Below, piece by piece: positions 8,303-15,525 of a DNA stretch of 25,562 nt. The translations under genes and the position numbers were made by a program. The DNA is from JBLMXQ01 sp050257855. GTDB taxonomy: Bacteria; Acidobacteriota; Vicinamibacteria; Vicinamibacterales; CAVVIG01. The stretch covers positions 1 to 25,562 of the forward strand of contig JBLMXQ010000055.1 in the NCBI GenBank assembly GCA_050257855.1. The letters run 5' to 3'. The number at the start of each line of letters is the position of its first letter. Position 1 is the first letter of the stretch. The notes under the pieces were generated by a model, which was not told the DNA's origin, did no database searches, and saw nothing but the letters and a program-made list of their open reading frames with translations.

Positions 8303-9865
8303 ATGACGCGGGCTGCGCTGGCCGCTTCCGCCGCGGCGCTTCTTCTGGCGTCCTGCGGCCGTCGTTCCGCCGATCCGTTCGTCGGCGGCATGGCGGACGC
8401 GCTCGGCGGCGCCGATGCGGTCGAACGTGCGGCGACGCTGCTCGTGGAGGGCGACGGCGAGACGTACTACCTGGGCGAAAATCGCGCGCCGGACACCGAC
8501 CTGCCTGTGTTCGAGACGCGGTTCCGCTGGGCGTTCGACTGGAGCGGCCGGCGCTTCCGGAAGGAGGAGCTGCGCCTTCCGATGTTCCTCACCGGAAGCA
8601 GCGGTCTGCGGCGGTCGATTGCCGCGCTCGACGGCGACGTCGCCTACGATATCGGCGCCGACGACCGGGCCCGTCGCGCGGACGATCGCGTCGCCGCGAA
8701 CCGGCGTGCGGAGTGGCTGCACCATCCGCTCGGTCTCGTCAGGGCGGCGCTGGCGACCGGCGCGGCCGTGCGGGTCCTGCCGGCGGAGGACGGCCGCGAG
8801 CGCGCCGGGATCACGACCGCCGACGGCATCACCGAGACAGTGACGCTCGACCGCGCGACCGGGCTGCCCCTGACGATCGCGTCGGCGGCGACGCACCCGC
8901 TCCTCGGCGACGTCGACGAGGAGACGTCGTTCGACGTGTACGCTCCGGCCGGCGGTCTCGTGCTGCCGACCCGCATCACGGAGCGGATTGACGGTATCGT
9001 GGTCGCGCGCCTCCACGTCATCAGCCAGACGCTGAACATTGATCCGGAAGCGCCGCTTCCGCCTGCCGCTTTTCGGGCCTTCTCGCCCAACGCCCGGCTC
9101 AGCGCGCCGCCGGCGCTCGCCTCCGAGCGTCCGCCCGCGCCGCCGGCGCTCGAGGTCGAGCCGCTGGCGCCCGGAGTCTGGCGCGTCGGAGCGGCGCAGT
9201 ACTGGAGCGTGCTCGTCGAGTTCGCCGACCAGTTCGCTCTCATCGAAGCGCCGCTCGACGACGCGCGGACCGAGGCGCTGCTGGCGGCGGCCGGCACGCT
9301 CCGGCCGGGCAAGCCCGTGACCCGGCTCGTCGTGACGCACCACCATTTCGACCATGTCGGCGGCGTCCGCGCGGCGGTCGCGTCCGGGCTGACGCTGTTC
9401 GTGCGCGGAGGCGTCGAGCCGCATGCGGCCGTCACGGCGTCGCGCTCGGCCGCCTCGCGCGACACGGCCGATTTCCTGGCGGATCTCGTCGTGCGCCCGC
9501 ACGTGCGCGCGGCGGACCTGCTGGCGCAGCATCCTCACGCGCTGAAGATCGAGCGCGTCGGCGCCGAGCGCGTCCTCGGCGACGCCACGCGCACGCTGCT
9601 GCTGTATCCGGTCGTCGGGAGCGAATACGCGGACACGCTGCTGATGGCCTACCTGCCGAAGGAGCGGCTGCTGGTGGAGGCTGACGTCTATTCGCCGCCC
9701 GCGCCCGGCACGCGCGGCGAGACGTTTCCGTTTGCCGCCAACCTGCTCGACAACATCCGGCGGCTGCGGCTGCGGGTCGATCGGATCGTGCCGCTGCACG
9801 GACCGGTGGTGCCGATCGCGGAGCTGGAGACCGCGGCGAGGCGCCAACGCGCCGGCGGCACATAG
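8303..9865 (+). CDS. Metallo-beta-lactamase-fold lipoprotein with a substituted metal ligand
   Basis: 520 residues, starting 2 bp after the previous stop. Lipoprotein signal with lipobox LLLASC (Cys18). An N-terminal domain of about 270 residues without a catalytic signature precedes the MBL domain. The HxHxDH motif is intact as HHHFDH (H346, H348, D350, H351), followed by VGG. The later Asp is D461 (LLVEADVY), and the final His is H499 (RIVPLHGPVV). The middle ligand, which in related lipoprotein MBL proteins I recall as His in a G-N-x-H-N-D segment, is Tyr442 here (GSEYADTLLMAYLP). The fold is secure. The substrate is unknown, and activity may be changed or lost. It closes the run that starts with the ABC ATPase. 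Confidence 0.88.
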   Translation: MTRAALAASAAALLLASCGRRSADPFVGGMADALGGADAVERAATLLVEGDGETYYLGENRAPDTDLPVFETRFRWAFDWSGRRFRKEELRLPMFLTGSSGLRRSIAALDGDVAYDIGADDRARRADDRVAANRRAEWLHHPLGLVRAALATGAAVRVLPAEDGRERAGITTADGITETVTLDRATGLPLTIASAATHPLLGDVDEETSFDVYAPAGGLVLPTRITERIDGIVVARLHVISQTLNIDPEAPLPPAAFRAFSPNARLSAPPALASERPPAPPALEVEPLAPGVWRVGAAQYWSVLVEFADQFALIEAPLDDARTEALLAAAGTLRPGKPVTRLVVTHHHFDHVGGVRAAVASGLTLFVRGGVEPHAAVTASRSAASRDTADFLADLVVRPHVRAADLLAQHPHALKIERVGAERVLGDATRTLLLYPVVGSEYADTLLMAYLPKERLLVEADVYSPPAPGTRGETFPFAANLLDNIRRLRLRVDRIVPLHGPVVPIAELETAARRQRAGGT

Positions 9866-9885
9866 CATCCTCGCGGCAGCGATCT

Positions 9886-9962
9886 CGTCTTCAGCGCGAC
9901 ATCGCGATCGAGCCTGGTGTCGCGGCGCGGTAGACCTCGCCCATGCCACCCGCGCCGAGGCC
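9886..9962 (-). pseudogene. Relic of a serine/threonine protein kinase glycine-rich loop
   Basis: Read on the minus strand, 9962-9924 encodes GLGAGGMGEVYRA, the nucleotide-binding loop of PknB-type kinases. One base of overlap later (9924-9886) the frame shifted by one continues RDTRLDRDVALKT, the next conserved segment including the invariant Lys. A one-base deletion splits the two halves and no kinase sequence follows on either side, so this is a fragment rather than a gene. It sits between the MBL gene and the toxin-antitoxin promoter. Confidence 0.75.
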
Positions 9963-10059
9963 TGCTTCTCCTTGACTCGCGCAGGAACGATTCGCCGGGA
10001 TCCTGCAACAAAGTCGGCCACGCGAGGTCGGGCGAGCACTCGACCCGCGGGGTCTATGC

Positions 10060-10096
10060 TTGCAATTGCGTTACATGTCACGTATTCTTTCAATTG
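10060..10096 (+). promoter_or_regulatory. Promoter and candidate operators of the Xre/RES operon; predicted leaderless start
   Basis: TTGCAA (10060-10065) and TATTCT (10083-10088) are separated by exactly 17 bp. A start 6-8 nt after the -10 falls at 10094-10096, right at ATG 10097, so the message would be leaderless; no Shine-Dalgarno sequence is visible either. The palindrome CAATTG occurs at 10063-10068 and again at 10091-10096, flanking the core promoter, with a third palindrome ACATGT between them (10073-10078). These are plausible binding sites for the HTH antitoxin. The sequence elements are seen; binding and start site are inferred. Confidence 0.55.
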
Positions 10097-10486
10097 ATGA
10101 CATCCGGCCAGGCGCGGCAGCAGGCGCACCGGCGGGCGGAGGAAGCCGAAGCGGTCCTGGCCAAGGCCACGCTGTCGGCCGCCCGGCGGCTCGGCCTCAC
10201 CAACCGCGAGCTCGCGGCCGTCCTTGGCACGAGCGAAGCGTCGGTGTCGCGGCTGTCGCGCGATCGCGCGCTGCGCCCGGGAAGCGCCGAGGCTTCCCTC
10301 GCGCTGTTGTTCGTCCGGCTCTTCCGCAGCCTCGACGCCATGACCGGCGGCAGCGCCGAGAAGGCGCGCGCCTGGTTTACCGCGCCGAATCGCCATATCG
10401 GGGGCGTGCCCGCCGAGCGCATCCGCACGGCTGAAGGGTTGGTGAATGTCGTCCAGTATCTGGACGCGATCCGCGGGAAGCTCTAG
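10097..10486 (+). CDS. Xre-type antitoxin with MbcA/ParS/Xre toxin-binding domain (DUF2384)
   Basis: 129 residues. The N-terminal half holds a helix-turn-helix around residues 25-55 (LGLTNRELAAVLGTSEASVSRL). The C-terminal part (about 85-129; AWFTAPNRHIGGVPAERI through the end) matches the toxin-binding domain of RES-partner antitoxins. In this family the antitoxin wraps the RES toxin, blocks its NAD+-consuming site and represses the operon. The toxin gene begins 41 nt before this gene ends, in another frame, so translation is probably coupled. ATG 10097 is used although it lacks a ribosome site, because the promoter predicts a leaderless transcript. An in-frame extension upstream exists but would begin before the -35 element. 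Confidence 0.9.
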   Translation: MTSGQARQQAHRRAEEAEAVLAKATLSAARRLGLTNRELAAVLGTSEASVSRLSRDRALRPGSAEASLALLFVRLFRSLDAMTGGSAEKARAWFTAPNRHIGGVPAERIRTAEGLVNVVQYLDAIRGKL

Positions 10487-11207
10487 GATCCGGCCGCTCG
10501 CGGCCGAGCCGTGGCGCGTGATCGAAGCGCAGCACCTGATCGCCACGCGCAAGCTGGTCGACTCGGATCGCGAGCAGGAGATCCTCGAGGATCTCCTCGA
10601 ATCCGCAAAGCCGCCCGTCGCCGAAGGCGCCGGGCTGCACTACCTGCTGTTCACGGCGTTCCGCTATCCACCGCTGCCGCACGGATCGCGCTTCGGGTCG
10701 CGGTGGGAGCCCGGCATCTGGTACGGATCCGACGCGCTTCAGACCGCCTTCGCGGAGGTCGCGTACTACCGTTTCCTGTTCCTCGAGGGCACGGACGCGG
10801 ACCTCGACGCAATCGAAACGGACCTGTCCGCGTTCCGCGCGGCGGTCGCGACCGCGCGCGGCGTCGACCTGACCGCGGCGCCGTTCGAGGCGTGGCGCAG
10901 GCAGCTCGCCTCGAAGACGAGCTACGCCGCGACCCAGCCGCTCGGTGCGGCGATGCGCGAAGCGGGCGTCGAGGCGTGCCGCTATGCGTCCGCGCGGGAC
11001 GCCGAGGGCGGTACGAACACCGCTCTCTTTTCGCCGCGGGCATTCGCGGCGCGGCGGCCGCGCGCGCTCCAGACGTGGCATTCCGTGACGACGCGCGCGA
11101 GCGTCGAGTTCTCGAAGCGCGATTACTTCGAACGCCGGCACTACCGGTTCGCGCGCAACGCGTTCCTCGTCGGCGGCGTTCTGCCGCATCCGGCAATCGA
11201 GGCGTGA
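10446..11207 (+). CDS. RES-domain toxin (predicted NAD+-degrading)
   Basis: 253 residues from ATG 10446, the only credible in-frame start before the conserved domain; it overlaps the antitoxin by 41 nt. RES toxins characterised in other bacteria deplete NAD+ by phosphorolysis or hydrolysis. The expected conserved segment is present: HGSRFGSRW with R82 and R86, GIWYGS with Y93, and TAFAEVAYYR with E104, supplying the Arg, Tyr and Glu expected in the active site. The domain runs without disruption to TGA 11207, so the toxin looks intact. At 253 residues it is longer than minimal RES proteins (150-190), with extra sequence at both ends. Antitoxin-then-toxin is the usual order for this family. 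Confidence 0.9.
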   Translation: MSSSIWTRSAGSSRIRPLAAEPWRVIEAQHLIATRKLVDSDREQEILEDLLESAKPPVAEGAGLHYLLFTAFRYPPLPHGSRFGSRWEPGIWYGSDALQTAFAEVAYYRFLFLEGTDADLDAIETDLSAFRAAVATARGVDLTAAPFEAWRRQLASKTSYAATQPLGAAMREAGVEACRYASARDAEGGTNTALFSPRAFAARRPRALQTWHSVTTRASVEFSKRDYFERRHYRFARNAFLVGGVLPHPAIEA

Positions 11208-11288
11208 TTACTTGACACTCAACCGGCTATGGGCCGGCATCGGGAAATCAACGAGGGCGCCCCGTCCTATCAGTCGAAGAGGTGAACC

Positions 11289-12113
11289 ATGATGAGGTCG
11301 ATCGCCGTTCTGTCCGTTGCGCTGGCCTTGACTGCTGCCTGCTCACGCTCACAGCCCGAGCAGACCGGCGGCAGCAGCGCCGCGCCGGCCGCCTCCTCCG
11401 CCTCGTCGGCGCAGGCACCGGCGGCGCAGCCGTCCGCGGCAGTCCCCGCACCGGGAGCAGCGACTCAGTCCGCCGGAGCGGCGCCGGCCGCACCGCCCGC
11501 CGCGCCGCAGCCCGCCGCAGCGCAGCCGTCGGAGCCGTCACGGCCAGCGGCCGCCGCCGCACCGGCGCCCGGCGCCCCGGCGACGCCGGTCGTGCGTGAA
11601 GTCGTGATTCCCGCGTCGACGGTTCTTTCGGTGACGCTGGAGTCCACCCTCGCGTCGGACGTCAGCAAGGTCGAGGATCCGGTCCGGGGAACGCTGGCGA
11701 AACCTGTTGTCGTGTCCGGCCGGACCGTCGCGCCCGCTGGCTCCGAGGTGGTCGGATCGGTGCTCGAGGTCCGCCGGTCGGGGCGCGTGAAGGGCCGCGC
11801 ATCCATCGCGTTCCAGTTCGAGCGCCTCGTCGTGAACGGCGAGAGCTACGACATCCGGACCGCCCGCATCGAGCGTCTGGCGGAGGTGAAGCGGAGCGAG
11901 GACGTGAAGAAGGGCGGCATCGGCGCGGCGGCGGGCGCCGTGATCGGCGCGCTGGCCGGTGGAAAGAAGGGAGCGGTCGTCGGCGGAGCCGTCGGCGGCA
12001 CGGGCGCCGTGCTCGCGACCCGAGGCGAGGAAGTCCACCTCTCCCCCGGGACGCTGGTGAGTGCCAGACTGACGGACGCGGTCGCGATCCGCACGTCGGC
12101 TGTCGAGCAGTAA
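11289..12113 (+). CDS. Ala/Pro-rich lipoprotein with C-terminal glycine-zipper segment
   Basis: 274 residues, start ATG 11289 after a GAGGTG site; ATG 11292 directly follows in frame and cannot be excluded. Lipobox ALTAAC (Cys18). About 75 residues of low-complexity Ala/Pro/Gln follow, which looks like a flexible linker from the anchor. A beta-rich domain begins at VREVVIPASTVLSV and continues through VAPAGSEVVGSVLEV. A glycine-zipper stretch (GIGAAAGAVIGALAGG and GAVVGGAVGGTGAV) and a final short beta segment end the protein. The domain resembles envelope proteins with repeated IPAGT/VPAGS phrases common in Acidobacteriota, function unknown. Upstream, 11212-11217 is TTGACA, but I see no matching -10. 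Confidence 0.82.
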   Translation: MMRSIAVLSVALALTAACSRSQPEQTGGSSAAPAASSASSAQAPAAQPSAAVPAPGAATQSAGAAPAAPPAAPQPAAAQPSEPSRPAAAAAPAPGAPATPVVREVVIPASTVLSVTLESTLASDVSKVEDPVRGTLAKPVVVSGRTVAPAGSEVVGSVLEVRRSGRVKGRASIAFQFERLVVNGESYDIRTARIERLAEVKRSEDVKKGGIGAAAGAVIGALAGGKKGAVVGGAVGGTGAVLATRGEEVHLSPGTLVSARLTDAVAIRTSAVEQ

Positions 12114-12135
12114 CCGGTCTTCAACCGGAGACCGG
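12114..12135. terminator. Possible stem-loop terminator between convergent genes
   Basis: CCGGTCT (12114-12120) pairs with AGACCGG (12129-12135) around an 8-nt loop, starting directly after the stop of the glycine-zipper lipoprotein. There is no T-tract on either strand, so termination is only suggested by position between convergent genes. Confidence 0.35.
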
Positions 12136-12224
12136 GACCATCGGCGCGCCTGCCGTCTCGTGGAGTGGTCAGCGTGCGCGAGGCAGGGCCGATGCCTTTC
12201 GACGCCCGATCGGGATCCGGTGCG

Positions 12225-13163
12225 TCAGACGACGATCGAGCCGGAGCGATACAGGCTCCAGAAGAAGACGGCGATGATTCCGAAGATCGCGATCATGGCC
12301 GTCGCCCTGAACGGCGCGAGCCGTTGGTCGCGCTCGGCGATGGCGTGGCGCGGGTAGCCTCGCAGGAACAAGACGTAAGCGATGGACGCGAGGACCACTC
12401 CGGCGATCACGTCGACCAGGTAGTGCTGCTTCGTATACAGCGTGGAGACGCCGATGAGGGCGGCCCACGACGCCGCGACGAGACCAACCTTCCTGTTCAC
12501 CCGGTAGCACGCCAGCGCGGCAAGGAACGAATGCGCCACGTGGAGTGAGGGGAAACAGTTGTATGGGGAATCGAGCCGGTACTGAAGGCGCAGGCACCAT
12601 GTTGCGAAGCCGTCGCCGGCGACAGTCGCGGGATGCGGCGTGACGGTCGGATAGGCGAAGAAGCCAGCATATGCGACGAGGAACGCCATCACGTACGCCC
12701 ACATCGTACGGCGGAGCAACGGTTCCTGGCGCACGACGAGCAGCGGCAGGAAGACGAACGCGTAGTGCGAGCCGTAGACGAGCATCCAGCTGGGCTGGAG
12801 CGGGAGCGCCGCGTCCAGGGCCACGGCAGGGACGTGCAGCGTCCGATCCGCGACGAGCGCGCCGACCGCGTAGTAGAGGGGCAGAAGCGACACGAGCACG
12901 CTCGCAGCCGCCGTCCTCCAGACAAGGAACGTGACAGCGCCGGGGAGAGCCGCGATGAGAAACACCAGGACGTCGTGCTCGCCGGAAGTCCTCGACAGGC
13001 GGTCGAAGAGCACCGCGAGCGCGACCGCTGCGGTCACCAGCAGCCACTCCGTCCATCTGCGCCACTCGGAGGGGACCCACTCGAGCCCGTACACCAGGGC
13101 CTTGCCCGCGGGCGTCGAGGCGACGAGGCCGGTCCCGACCGCAAGAGCGAACGGATCGAGCAC
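12225..13163 (-). CDS. PAP2-family membrane phosphatase/phosphotransferase (PAP2_3-like)
   Basis: 312 residues, strongly hydrophobic with several membrane helices. PAP2 enzymes remove or transfer phosphate head groups of lipid substrates such as undecaprenyl pyrophosphate, phosphatidate or inositol phospholipids. The second and third catalytic motifs are visible: CFPSLHVAHS with H208, and STLYTKQHYLVDVIAG with H247 and D251. The phrase STxxTxxHYxxD, with Thr where classical PAP2 has Arg, is typical of the PAP2_3 branch that includes Aur1/Ipt1-like inositol phosphotransferases. The active site should therefore be intact within that branch; the exact substrate is not predictable. Start ATG 13163 has only a weak ribosome site. 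The gene is convergent with the preceding lipoprotein and its start abuts a decayed region. Confidence 0.85.
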   Translation of the reverse strand: MLDPFALAVGTGLVASTPAGKALVYGLEWVPSEWRRWTEWLLVTAAVALAVLFDRLSRTSGEHDVLVFLIAALPGAVTFLVWRTAAASVLVSLLPLYYAVGALVADRTLHVPAVALDAALPLQPSWMLVYGSHYAFVFLPLLVVRQEPLLRRTMWAYVMAFLVAYAGFFAYPTVTPHPATVAGDGFATWCLRLQYRLDSPYNCFPSLHVAHSFLAALACYRVNRKVGLVAASWAALIGVSTLYTKQHYLVDVIAGVVLASIAYVLFLRGYPRHAIAERDQRLAPFRATAMIAIFGIIAVFFWSLYRSGSIVV

Positions 13164-13195
13164 ATCAGATCTTTCGGCCGGCCGCCCGCGCGGCG

Positions 13196-13378
13196 TTATC
13201 CTGGCGGGAACGAACAGATGAGACGTCGAGCGCTGGCTGGCTCAGGTCCCATGAGAAACACCTTGACCTGTTCACCGTCGCGCCTTGCGAGCGACGCGGC
13301 CAGCCGCAAGGCGTTGTCGTGTCTCCCCGCTGATGCGACGGTCGATCGAGCTGTCGACAGGCACAGTTTCCGGGACAA
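13196..13378 (-). pseudogene. Fragment resembling a DsrE-family protein
   Basis: On the minus strand, 13321-13247 reads HDNALRLAASLARRDGEQ then VKVFLMG, close to the first beta-alpha-beta unit of DsrE/DsrF-like sulfur-relay proteins (usual form: NALRLAxxLAxxxGxxVxVFLMGDA). Only this unit remains. The usual N-terminal strand is missing and the frame ends about 17 residues later. It is therefore a relic or chance-preserved fragment. The similarity is by eye and rests on about 25 residues. Confidence 0.45.
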
Positions 13379-13422
13379 CAGGCTTGAGTCCGTGCTCGCG
13401 CAACTCGCACGCTGCCGTATAT

Positions 13423-13699
13423 CGCGGCCGTGCGCAACGCGTCCCGCAACTCAGCGAGCGTCGCGTCCGGCTGCGCCGTCACCAACGCCCGCAGCCGATC
13501 CTCCTGTCCTTCCAACACCCGCCGTCGAAACTTGGTTTGTTTGTGCGGCGCGATCGCGCCCGTCTCCCGGCATCGCTGCTTGAGGGCGTTCACCCATGTC
13601 CGACTGACGTGGTACCGGGCGGCGAGCTCCTTCGAGGAGAGACCCGCGTCGGCATCCTGAATTACCCGCTTACGCAACCATCGAGTACGCCGCGGCCAT
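13423..13699 (-). pseudogene. Frameshifted N-terminal remnant of an IS630-family transposase
   Basis: From ATG 13699 the minus strand reads MAAAYSM and then loses frame. In the neighbouring frame it continues LRKRVIQDADAGLSSKELAARYHVSRTW..., a helix-turn-helix characteristic of IS630 transposases, through KQTKFRRRVLEGQEDRL to AELRDALRTAA near 13423. A two-base deletion at about 13680 explains the shift. The DDE catalytic domain is absent and other sequence follows directly. No clear terminal inverted repeats were seen. A short inverted repeat, GTACT-G-AGTAC, lies just upstream near 13735-13745. Confidence 0.7.
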
Positions 13700-13800
13700 G
13701 CGCACCTCCGCGTCGCCAGAAGTGCCATGACCGCGTACTGAGTACAAGTCGAAAATGCTCTAACGTTTCCTATCGTCCTACGTGGTGGCGAAGGATCGCT

Positions 13801-14982
13801 CTACCGGAGCGACCCGATCCGCTCGCCCTGCAGGTACTTCGTTCCGACCTTGGATTCGAGGATCGCCTTGGGGTTCTGGAAGAGCATGACGATGTCGGAG
13901 CCGCCGAAGAGGAAATATCCGAACTCGTCTCCCTTCCGCAGCGCCTCGCCGACCTGCGGCGTGAGGTTGACCGACGAGATCACCGCCATGCCGATCGGCA
14001 GAATAGCGACGAGCCCGACGACGGGGGAGTCGATCACCACCAGGCCGCGCTCCTGGTTGAACTGGAAGGTGTCACCGGTGCGCACGTCGAGCTCGCCGGC
14101 GTCGTTCCTGACCACGTCGAGCGAGAAGCGGCCGTGGATGTTGCGCACCTCCTTCACGATGCCGCCGACCGGCAGGTGGTACCGATGATAGTCGTTGATG
14201 TTCAGAAAGCTGTGGGTATAGGTGCCGCTCTCGAATGCCTTGGCGTAGGGGCTGCCCGAGAGTAGCTGTGCAATCGACCACTTCACCCCCTTGGCTGTGA
14301 TCGTCGAGTCCGCGCCAATCGGCCACTGGCCGAGGAAGACAGCATCGGCCGGCGAGACGATCACGCCATCGTCGCCCGGCATGGCGATCGGGCGCTTGCC
14401 TGGACGTATCTCGCGGGCGAAGAACTGATTGAAGGTCATCCAGCCGCTCGGGCCCCGGTCGTAGTCGCCGGCATGGTAGTCGGGGTTCGTGACGAAGCTC
14501 TCGAGGTTGGCGGCCGAGGCGGGCGTGTCGAGGAAACTGCCCATCGTTCGCGCGAAGTCTCCCAGCCACGCGTTGAACTCAGGGTCCTGGTTGAGTGCGT
14601 CGTCCGGGGCCTGGTCGATCAGGTAGTAGAAGCGCAGGCCGCGCGGCTCGAGTTCGCGCTCCACCGGGATCCAGGCTGCCAGCTCGTCGACATAGGCGAA
14701 GAAGTCCTCGGGAGTCGAGAGCCCCGCCAGGCGGGCGCGGGTGATTCCGGCCGCAAGCGCCCTCCGCAGATCTGGTCGCGCGTCGAGCAGGCGGACCAGC
14801 TCCCTGGTGACGGGTTGGCGCCCTGCGGTTGATGCAGCCTGCGCGCCGTCGGTGAGAGCACGACTGGTCCATGTCGCCAGGACCAGCGCGAGTGTCGCAA
14901 CGAACAGCGTTCCAGGTCTCCCCGAAGGAGCCGCGACACGGCGAAGGGACGGGCGCGTACTGCGGAAACCTTGAGTCGACAT
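13801..14982 (-). CDS. Exported phosphatidylserine decarboxylase-family protein (PSDC plus PS_Dcarbxylase, PsiD-like layout)
   Basis: 393 residues; ATG 14982 is preceded by a GGGGAAG site. The C-terminal half is the PS decarboxylase fold. It includes WMTFNQFFAREIRPGKRP, SPADAVF, the His pair in INDYHRYHLPVGG (H266, H269) and the self-cleavage region FGGSDIVMLFQ, where Ser362 would become the pyruvoyl group. The usual motif is GSS or GST; here it is GSD. The N-terminal half (FNAWLGDFARTMGSFLDTP) resembles the PSDC domain that accompanies PS decarboxylase in fungal PsiD-type aromatic amino-acid decarboxylases and their bacterial relatives. A basic N-terminus with a hydrophobic stretch (LFVATLALVLATW) suggests export or anchoring, unlike classical bacterial Psd. 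No phosphatidylserine synthase gene is adjacent, so PS may not be the substrate. Substrate assignment is open. Confidence 0.82.
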   Translation of the reverse strand: MSTQGFRSTRPSLRRVAAPSGRPGTLFVATLALVLATWTSRALTDGAQAASTAGRQPVTRELVRLLDARPDLRRALAAGITRARLAGLSTPEDFFAYVDELAAWIPVERELEPRGLRFYYLIDQAPDDALNQDPEFNAWLGDFARTMGSFLDTPASAANLESFVTNPDYHAGDYDRGPSGWMTFNQFFAREIRPGKRPIAMPGDDGVIVSPADAVFLGQWPIGADSTITAKGVKWSIAQLLSGSPYAKAFESGTYTHSFLNINDYHRYHLPVGGIVKEVRNIHGRFSLDVVRNDAGELDVRTGDTFQFNQERGLVVIDSPVVGLVAILPIGMAVISSVNLTPQVGEALRKGDEFGYFLFGGSDIVMLFQNPKAILESKVGTKYLQGERIGSLR

Positions 14983-15303
14983 CGAGTCTTCCCCATCGTG
15001 ACGTTGGTCTCGCGACAGATCCAGCTGGAACGGCGCGGCTTCACACGGTTACGTCCGGCTGCTGTTGAGCGCACTCATCGGGCTGCAACGCCCGAGCATG
15101 CCGTGCGGCCGACTTCATGCGGGCTGATCCGCGTGCCTGGACAAGTGCCACCGAGGCGAACCGACGGAATTATACGAGGTTGCCGGAGCGGGCAGGATTC
15201 CGAACAAGAAAACGCCGTAGGATCCAGTCTGAGCGCCGGGCTGAATCGCCCTGTTACCCGGACGCGCGACCCGGGCGCGGGACCCGGCCAGGATCAGATC
15301 ACG
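14983..15303. other. About 320 bp with no recognisable gene
   Basis: I read both strands here and found only short frames without family resemblance, such as 15115-15306 on the minus strand. There is no tRNA-like fold, repeat or convincing promoter. It lies upstream of the PSD-like gene and next to an operon-tail relic, so it is probably decayed sequence plus the promoter of the PSD-like gene. Confidence 0.5.
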
Positions 15304-15461
15304 CATTCACTTGCCGTGCGAGTCATCGACGTGCGCCTCCGGCGGCGATCGTCTGCGGCAGCGCCGACGCGTTCCAGCCGCCGCCGAGCGCCTTGATCAG
15401 CAGGACGCTTGCCGCGAGACGGCGGGTGCGGAGAGTGACCGCGGTCCGCTCGTTGAACAGC
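15304..15461 (-). pseudogene. Relic duplicate of the efflux operon tail (end of outer-membrane factor plus deleted lipoprotein gene)
   Basis: 15313-15461 matches 17036-17184 at a constant offset of 1723 bp, with 12 mismatches in 149 bp by hand count (about 92%) and no gaps. The matched block is the last ~45 codons of the outer-membrane factor and the first ~14 nt of the following lipoprotein gene, including the ATGA overlap. Directly after that stub, 15313-15304 carries CAAGTGAATG. The same ten bases form the 3' end of the intact lipoprotein gene (16504-16495; Lys codon, stop and flank). The relic therefore looks like an OMF-lipoprotein copy from which the lipoprotein interior was deleted. 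Confidence 0.8.
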
Positions 15462-15525
15462 TGGAACTACTCTATTCACCCCGCCACGACGCAACGACAC
15501 CGAGTACTTGCTTCCCGACGGGCCC

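Noticed and set aside
6926..9865. 979-codon open frame as one large protein
   Set aside because: Its first half is an out-of-frame shadow of the LVIVD-like gene. The real MBL-fold gene starts at 8303 with a lipoprotein signal.
11212..11240. TTGACA as promoter of the glycine-zipper lipoprotein
   Set aside because: No acceptable -10 lies 16-18 bp downstream (CGGCAT at the 17-bp position), so it is not listed as a promoter.
12633..13583. 316-codon plus-strand frame
   Set aside because: Antisense to the PAP2 gene and the relic region, with no recognisable domain.
13165..13728. 187-codon minus-strand frame as an intact HTH protein
   Set aside because: The original transposase start is in another frame and the frame runs on into unrelated sequence, so it is a relic.
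14983..15303. Possible tRNA or small RNA gene
   Set aside because: No cloverleaf, T-loop consensus or CCA-type end could be found on either strand.
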